NCBI GenBank assembly: GCA_907165275.2
Contig: OU015669.1
Span: 8,516,501-8,580,500 of the forward strand
DNA length: 64,000 nt
Reading direction: 5' to 3'
DNA from: Zygaena filipendulae
Taxonomy: Eukaryota; Arthropoda; Insecta; Lepidoptera; Zygaenidae
In this document: positions 57,672 to 64,000 of the stretch, in pieces
How the letters are laid out: the number at the start of each line of letters is the position of its first letter
How positions within the stretch are numbered: position 1 is the stretch's first letter
The notes under the pieces: model-generated
What the model saw: the letters and a program-made list of their open reading frames with translations, nothing else
Told to the model about the DNA's origin: nothing
The model's database searches: none
Translations under genes and position numbers: made by a program

Positions 57672-60538
57672 CTGAAAAAGAAAAAAATGCATTAAGATAA
57701 CGGTGAGGTAAAATTTATAAGATTTCTCTTTGGTTGGTAGGTGGAAATTTTGGCGGGTATATTTTCATCGAAAGTATTATAGCGATTGATCTTCCGATCG
57801 AAAGATTGCAACAAAGTTGGGCCGTGGTTGGACTGGGCCTACTGATTTTTGCGAAAGACCACGAGTTTAACTAAGGTAATAAACCTCACCGTATAGAGTA
57901 TCACAGCATCACTCCTGAATAATTGCATCTACACGGGTCTCCTTTCATAATACTATACCATTTCGTTTTAGCTAAATTTAGAATGAAGGAGTAATCTTCA
58001 GAAAAGTATGAGAACAGAATTGAATTGAATTGAAAAAACTTAATTTGATACAACACAAAATTACAACATACGAATCTACTATCTTTAAACGAGCAATTCT
58101 CTGAATCTCGGAAACAGCTCCAACGATTTTCATGAAATTTGGTATGCAGAGAGCGATTAATCGATCTAGCTAGGTTTCATGTCTAGAAAACGTGGTTTTA
58201 TCCGTGTTTTCAGGCAATGAAAAATTAGTGTTTGTTTTTCTACGCAAGAACATTGGCGCTATACACAACGAGCGAAGCTCGGTGACCCAGATATTAAGAA
58301 TATAATGCCTAAAATACCTACTGACCTTTTTCATCCAAGAACTTATGAATCAGATACAGTTTAATATTGTCCACTTCAACTGAGTACCACTCGGCCACAA
58401 TGCAGGGAGAAAATAGAAATACGAATATTTGAAATAAATGCATCATCACGAAACCCAATGTGAGGTATGGTACCTGAAAAATATATTTTTCACCAATTCA
58501 AACATTTGTTCTACACTTTTTCTATATGATAATTGGACGCAGATAAGCAATAACATGTTAACCCACAAACTTAAGTTATTGATTCAGAACAATTTATTGA
58601 GAGTTAGGGAACGTTTTTTTATTGTGTGTTTACCTTATTACATTGCTTAAATATGTAACTAAATATTTAACGTAAAAAATGTTGACACAAAATGGCGCTA
58701 AAATTTTAAAACACGATTTACTCAAAAAATTTCCAGTGTGGGTTAACACACTATTGCTTATCTATGTCCAATTACTAATCCTAATTTATATTATAATTTG
58801 AGTTTGTTCATTTATTAGGTACACTTTCACTGCCTACTCAACCAATCATCATGAAATTTTGTTGCTGGACCGATTTTAACTGATATTATAAAGAGTAACT
58901 TAGGCTACTTTTATTTTAGAAAAAAATAGTTCTTGCGGGAATTTTGAAACTCATGTGGGTGAAACTGAGGGGCACAGCTAGTATGTGATAAAATTGAATA
59001 AATGGTGGGTACTACTATACTATGGGTCCACTGGTCACAACTGATACCTTACCTTACTTACCTTACTTTTACCTTAAAGGTACCTACTATACTAAAATCT
59101 CAGCTTAGGCTAACTACTAAACGAAAAAGTAAAAAAAAAACTTAAGTTTTGTTATAAGTAGGTAGTACTCACATGTTTTTCAATAGCCAGTAGTATTTGG
59201 TAAGCATTTAAAATCAGTTTCGGCAGACTGCAAATGACACTCACAAATAGCTGAAATAAGTTTTTAGGAACCAATTCAATTTGTTCGACATAGTATTTGT
59301 TACCTTGCAAAAGTGATTTTCCAGAATAAAATTTAAATTCGAAGAACTTTATTTGACACCACTCATCCCCAGAGTTTCACCCGCATTAATTTCGAAGTTC
59401 CCGCGGAAATTCCTGGGTAAAAGTATCCTATATCCTATTCTGTACCCCTGACTACGTGTATGCAAAATTTCATAATGATCGGTTGAGTAGTTAAGGCTTG
59501 AAATCGTAACAAACAAACAAACTCACTTTGGCATTTATTATTTTACTAGCGGTCCGCCGCGGTTTCACCCACGGTAATTTCAGAGTTCCCGCCGGAATTC
59601 CAGGATAAATTATAGTTATAAACCTTCCTCGTGAATCACTCCATCCATTGGTGAAAACCGCATGAAAATCCGTTTAGTTTTTGAGTCTATCGAGAAAATT
59701 CAGCGGAAGCGACCTTATTTTATACAACATATTTTGTAAAGTTAAGTTAGGGTTTCCAATGGTTAGAAATATCTTTTGATTACTCCCATTAATAACACTT
59801 ATATGGACCACGTCATAAAATTTTGATTTAACATACAGAAGCGTGCAATTCCGGTGAAATCACATCCATGACGTCAGCTAATTTTCTATACAGATTGAGA
59901 AAACATCTAATTTTGTCTTCCCTCATCGCTTTGTTATTCAACACGTATAAATAAAAATCACAATCTGGCAACTCCTGGATTCGTATACGAAGCATTTTCA
60001 AGCGGTATCTTATCATTTCAAATAATATGAACCTCCACACCCTGTATATGTCAAGCGCTAGCAACATTAATTGATTTATAAGAAACAAAGAGATGTTTTC
60101 GTAACACGCATACGACATGCAATAGAATGCTGTGTACACAATCCTAATGATCCAAATCACGATGGTACAAAACAACATTTTTTTCTTAGCATTTACGTAG
60201 CGACGCCTATTGATCCTTAAACACATATCAATTTCACCCAACATGCGAAAGAATTGCAACAATTTATTTTTGTACAGCAAAAATATCATAACGGTTGAAA
60301 CATATTCGATCAAAGACCAAATTTGCGATAGTTCCTGTGATATACAACACGTCAGTGTAGCGAACGCGGCGACAATAACGAGTGTGGTGCAATACAGATA
60401 GCACAGAACTCTTGTTAAAAGTACGCTTTTGTAAAAATGAAAGTTGTAACCGCATATGAATAGAGTTATCAGCATCGGTTTGAAGGTTTGCAACAAGAAT
60501 TTGTGGTTCTTCGTGATAAGCATTTCTTTAGCCAACAT
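57502..60538 (-). CDS. Insect gustatory receptor, complete four-exon gene (365 aa)
   Basis: Seven-transmembrane chemoreceptor of the insect gustatory receptor (Gr) family, expected in the plasma membrane of taste neurons as part of a ligand-gated cation channel. Exons on the minus strand: 60538-59837, 59250-59173, 58473-58326 and 57671-57502, totalling 1098 nt including TAA. Donors are GTATGT, GTGAGT and GTCAGT; acceptors end TTCAG. Phases 0, 0 and 1 fit exactly, and the split codon G|AT gives D310. The start ATG has A at -3 (AAACAATG). Residues 1-234 carry several hydrophobic segments and the loop ending KLADVMDVIS; 235-260 read SLPKLILNAYQILL; 261-309 hold a TM followed by AEWYSVEVDNIK; 310-365 end in CTTYVIVLINF. 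The family signature is TYhhhhhQF; here the Q is N360. Length is normal for the family. The ligand cannot be inferred. The model is read by eye; family call is strong, exact splice sites good but untested. Confidence 0.87.
58085..58300 (-). repeat. Dispersed retroelement 3' end in receptor intron 3
   Basis: AATTCTCTGAATCTCGG, TTTCATGAAATTTGGTATGC and ACAACGAGCGAAGCTCGG follow the layout of a common lepidopteran repeat. Confidence 0.5.
58326..58473 (-). CDS. Gustatory receptor exon 3 (residues 261-310 in part)
   Basis: A 148-nt exon following ATATTTTTCAG and ending in AAAAAG before GTCAGT. It reads VPYLTLGFVMMHLFQIFVF and then LFSPCIVAEWYSVEVDNIK and LYLIHKFLDEK, a membrane segment followed by the AE...EVDNIK...L helix typical of the family. 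It ends in phase 1, which exon 4 completes. Confidence 0.82.
58535..58769 (-). mobile_element. 235-bp MITE with AATT target duplication, in receptor intron 2
   Basis: Inverted orientation relative to 44256-44491, with the same termini and the shared block CTCTCAATAAAT in reverse. AATT flanks both sides. It sits between exons 2 and 3 of the gustatory receptor; the frame at 58438-58650 is a chance product. Confidence 0.82.
58800..58983 (-). repeat. Dispersed repeat in receptor intron 2
   Basis: CATCATGAAATTTTGTTGC, TTCTTGCGGGAATTTTGAAA and GAGGGGCACAGCTAGTATG. Confidence 0.6.
59173..59250 (-). CDS. Gustatory receptor exon 2 (residues 235-260)
   Basis: A 78-nt phase-0 exon bounded by the acceptor TTATTTCAG and the donor GTGAGT. 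It reads LFVSVICSLPKLILNAYQ then ILLAIEKH, matching the short S-P-K-containing membrane-segment exon of lepidopteran Grs. It is too short for ordinary ORF calling. Confidence 0.8.
59355..59545 (+). repeat. Dispersed repeat in receptor intron 1, copy a
   Basis: GAGTTTCACCCGCATTAAT, AAGTTCCCGCGGAAATTCC, TGCAAAATTTCATAATGATC and (CAAA)n. Confidence 0.7.
59548..59735 (+). repeat. Dispersed repeat in receptor intron 1, copy b
   Basis: TAGCGGTCCGCCGCGGTTTC, GAGTTCCCGCCGGAATTCC and TTGGTGAAAACCGCATG; same subfamily as 43922-44107. Confidence 0.7.
59837..60538 (-). CDS. Gustatory receptor exon 1 (residues 1-234)
   Basis: This exon encodes the N-terminus and first four or five membrane segments. Hydrophobic stretches lie near residues 20-37, 42-66, 73-90, 121-142 and 150-175. 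The family pattern FFRMLGEID (about residues 96-104) and the loop RYRLKMLRIRIQELPD followed by LYRKLADVMD are typical of divergent lepidopteran Grs. The frame runs two codons past the donor before a stop, which supports the exon ending at 59837 with GTATGT next. An overlapping plus-strand frame at 60210-60401 is a shadow. Confidence 0.88.
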
Positions 60539-60540
60539 TG

Positions 60541-63240
60541 TTTATACTAAATTAGGATACTATTTACACAATTTAATATAATTATATGATTATTAGTAAA
60601 CAGTCAATACTGTAGTCACAAAGTGATGTCAACTACGTATGCCGTGTTGTGGAATTTTGTGGAATTGGGAAATGTCATTGAAAACACAATGCTTTGAACA
60701 GTTGCATAGTTACATTTTAACCGTCGAATTCGACATTGTAAAATAAATGATTAAAAAAAAACAAAACCGGTGGAATCATATCCAGAATGTGCCACAATCA
60801 TATCCACATAATATTATATATATTTTTAATATTTTAAATTGTTATTAATATTTAAATATGACGTAAATAAAGAAGAAATGGCATTTTTTTATTTCTTGTC
60901 TCTATTGCCCTTTTCTACTTATTTGTCAAATGTGCATAATAAGTTTCAATGAGGGCATTAAAGTAGCTACCTATATTTTAAAATGAATAATATTTACTAA
61001 AAAATCATGAGTTTGAAAATTAAAAAATGTAATGGGTTGAATCAATTTACAGCAATGCGAGTATGCTAGAGAAAGCACAAAGCGTGTAGTGAATTTAACG
61101 CTACAATCGAATCGCTTTGACGCGGCGGTCAACCGAAGCTAACACAAAGCTCACACGGAGATTTTAACTTGCTGATATTCAACACTACAACAGCTATTGT
61201 ACAGAGTTTTCCTTTTCAAATGACGAATCCAAGAAAATATGTTGTATATTTATTTAGTCATTTACTATAGAAACGTATGGCTACAAATCATAAATGAAAA
61301 AAATTAAACTCTGCATTCGCCAGTAAAGGCTTTACAAATAAATGTTTGTTATATACCTAATATATTTATTTATTTATTTATTTATTCAATAGCATTCCAC
61401 AGCACATGACATGATGTCAGGCAAATTTTATAAAACCATGTTTTGTCCATTAGGGAATGACATTATGTTACCACAACATAATATACACATTGGCAATTAA
61501 AGAACAACTTAAAGAAAATATGAAGTTGATCCGATTCGCAAATGTAAAAATGTTTTTGTGATGAGTGTTTTGGTAAAAGACAAAGTTGATTTCATATTTA
61601 TAAAATTAATAAATATGTATTAATAAATATTGAGTTAGTATAATGCATTGTCAAAAAAGATAAAGTGAAGGAAATGATGTCAAATTTGACACTGCAGTCT
61701 GATTACAAAATAAACACCGCTTTTTCAAAATTCAGTCGGAATTTCCAGCACACAAATTTCCTCTGTTGAAAATTTGACGAAGTTGACAAAATTTCCATTC
61801 TTTTTTTTTTAGTTTCGCGTACCTACTAAAACGTTAAGGACAAAGTTAGTAGCCATCAAAGGTATGAAAGGTTTAAAGCACTAACTTTCAGTAGAAGGAG
61901 ATTAACTCTTTACTTTCGTTCTTTTTTTATTTGAAATGTTTGATCGCTTTGTTGAAACGGAAGTTACAAAAAGCCTTTGTTTCACCGCCAATGACCGCGG
62001 TTTCGATTCTGGATTGACGAAGTAGGAAATTTTTGGAGTTGGTACATTATTAAAATTAATAAGTTACTGATAAAACTAATCTGAGTGAAGTGATGCCATC
62101 AGCATATTAATCGTTTTTGGAACTCTGATTTGTATATTTGTTTGTCGGTATTTTTTTGAGTGCGCATTACTTATATTATGTCTTGACTTATAACATTTTG
62201 AATACTTTGTATCTGGTTATATCAAAGAGTTTTAAGGAATTTCTATTCAAGTAAACGAAACCGTGGGAAAAGGGGAAAAGATAGCTGTAGCTGTAGTAAA
62301 ATAAAGGTTTAAAACTCACATTGTTTAACAACAAACAAGTTCTCTAGAACTTCAATACCTATCTGTTTATCTTTTTGTTTATTTTAGCAATAAAAATAAT
62401 TATGCGTATAATACTAAATAGTCAATTTCGGACGTCCCAAAATATAAAATATAATAAAACCTACCTGTTTTTACTTAGTTTATGACCACATGTAATCCGC
62501 TACTTGTTTTTCGAGAGCAAAATTGCTCTAAGTTTCTTTGTCCGCTGACCGTCGGGGCTAGCGTTTGAATTTTCCACCGCCGAATCTAGGTACGAGCCAT
62601 AAGTAGGTGCTTAACCATGAGTTGCATAAATGAACGCACATTATAGGAATGTTGCCGAGGCATGAAAATAAAAGTTTAATTTTTTTTTTTTTAGTTACGT
62701 ACAGCCTAAATATTTTGCCAATATTTTTCACTTTCTACATGAAAAATTTAGTTAAAAAGCCTATTTTTAACAGTGGAAATTCACTGCGACATGTTGTGTA
62801 ATAATTATGTGTCTTTTACCAATAAGACCGAATAAATAATAATAAATAATAAAGAAAATAATAATATCAGATGGTGAATTAACCATTTTACTTTTGATAG
62901 ATTTTTCTTGACACTTTTCGTTTTCGTTTATGCGTAGGTACTTTCAGTACTATAATTCAATACTATTTTACCAAAACGGTATTAAATTTTATTATACGGC
63001 TGTAAAAAATACTCGTATATTAATCTGCATAGGTAATTGAATAAGTTTTTGTGACTAGATATAATAAAACTATACGGTTAATCTTATAAGTACCCTGATT
63101 GTCACTCATACATTATAATATTATTTTTCATTACTCATACTCGGAAAGTAGGTCTGAATTACCTGAGAAGCGGGTTTAAAGTAACACTTTTCAGCCCTAG
63201 GGAGAATCGCTTTCAACTGACAGCTGGATACTGCAGAAAC
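60541..63240. other. Upstream of the receptor gene, AT-rich intergenic DNA
   Basis: No clear promoter elements or gene. A (TTTA)n microsatellite with an attached repeat-like stretch lies at 61361-61480. Confidence 0.45.
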
Positions 63241-63249
63241 TCAAGTTTT

Positions 63250-63300
63250 TTTTATGTCATAGGGGGCATACTTACTGGCCAGTAGCACACCTAATGGTTG
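63250..63300 (-). mobile_element. SINE fragment (3' end only)
   Basis: TTTTTTTATGTCATAGGGGGC then CAGTAGCACACCTAATGG matches the 3' end of the SINE at 33882. Confidence 0.65.
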
Positions 63301-63839
63301 ATTTATGTAAAATAAAATTCACTCATTTTTTTCTTTAGCTAATTCCTATTTTTATTTTGACTTTCCTTGCATTCGTAATGAAAAGCACAGTGTTATTCTC
63401 GGGAGAAAGACTTATTCCCGGGCCAAATCCCGTCTCGGGACTAAATAAGTTACTTTCACCCCTAGGGTAACAATGTACTATTGTTTAGTAACTCATGGTA
63501 GCGTTCCAATTTGCTGTACTATAGTAAATTGTTCGTAGGTATTTGAGATTGTAATACCGCTGTAATTTTGGACTCTTTACGGATCGTTTCGCGTAAATGC
63601 TCGTGTACTTTTCAAAGGTTCAAGTGGATGAAGATTGTCTCGAGTGCTTACTCGCAAAAATATATAAAATAAAACTAAGTAGATACCTGTTTTATCATAA
63701 AAAAATTCTGTATGAGTTTCGTTTAGTATGAATAATCCGCGTAGTCAGTTTCGAATATACTGAAATAGTTAAAAAAGTTTCTTGTAAAAATTATGCTCTT
63801 TGATTTAACACAATTCCTTATCCTGGTCTTTAGCGAACT

Positions 63840-63886
63840 TGACTTCTTCTCCAGGTGTCACGGGTTCGATCCCTGGAATCCCTTCT
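63840..63886 (+). other. tRNA/SINE-like B box remnant
   Basis: CACGGGTTCGATCCCTGGAA matches a polymerase III B box. No A box is visible upstream, so it is probably a SINE fragment. Confidence 0.35.
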
Positions 63887-64000
63887 AATATTATAAATGC
63901 AAAAGTAACTCTGTCTTTCTGACTGTCTGTTTGTTACGCATTCACGCCTTAACGGCTCAACGGCTCAACAGATCATCAAGAAATTTAGCATACACGTTGT
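63882..64000 (-). repeat. Dispersed repeat running off the window end
   Basis: CTAATATTATAAATGCAAAA, CACGCCTTAACGGCTCAAC (with a duplicated CGGCTCAAC) and AAATTTAGCATACACGTTG. Confidence 0.75.

Larger units (their letters stand above)
59251..59836 (-). other. Gustatory receptor intron 1, repeat-filled
   Basis: This 586-bp intron contains two tandem dispersed-repeat copies in plus orientation (about 59355-59545 and 59548-59735), so most of it is transposon-derived. Confidence 0.7.

Overview
The window looks like an AT-rich, transposon-loaded stretch of a moth or butterfly (Lepidoptera) genome. The evidence is the families present: tRNA-headed SINEs of lepidopteran type, more than 30 copies of a dispersed repeat with a TTCCCGCGGGAA core and a TAATATTAGTAGGA-like tail, RTE and jockey-type LINE pieces, several MITE families, and a four-exon insect gustatory receptor. 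There are no rRNA genes, no CRISPR array and no bacterial operon structure. Family names come from recognition of motifs and consensus sequences; no database search was run.

Layout. 1-1.7 kb holds SINE copies and old repeats. 2.42-6.31 kb is a complete, apparently young non-autonomous LTR element: two 207-bp LTRs that read identical, a 4-bp ATAC target duplication, and a 3.5-kb interior without gag or pol but with a 380-bp unit repeated three times, a 53-bp unit repeated three times, and a series of RNA-type hairpins. 7.3-13.4 kb is a repeat field that includes a truncated palindromic MITE and a 1.39-kb hAT-type element (9588-10975) with a perfect 8-bp target duplication and its own promoter-like region. 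13.4-24.4 kb is mostly unannotatable AT-rich DNA with a second copy of the palindromic MITE, an RTE LINE 3' end and dispersed repeats. 24.43-24.83 kb is a collapsed LTR element that still shows LTR, primer-binding site and target duplications. 25-35 kb is repeats and AT-rich DNA. 35.1-37.1 kb has a 214-codon retroelement C-terminal ORF, a MITE whose centre carries two TGACGTCA palindromes, and a SINE. 38-48.3 kb holds further MITEs and repeats, including a MITE nested inside an older repeat. 49.5-52.63 kb is a 5'-truncated LINE with an open 924-residue endonuclease/reverse transcriptase frame on the minus strand. 53-57 kb is repeats.

The one convincing host gene is on the minus strand at 60538-57502. 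It is a gustatory receptor whose first exon is obvious and whose three small downstream exons can be read from the sequence. The splice phases fit (0, 0, 1) and the joined frame gives 365 residues ending in a variant of the signature TYhhhhhQF motif. Its three introns consist largely of transposon sequence. The remaining 60.5-64 kb shows no gene. The strongest findings are the receptor gene model, the LTR element with its triplicated interior, the hAT insertion with a promoter and 5' exon, and the four-copy MITE family that spreads paired TGACGTCA sites.
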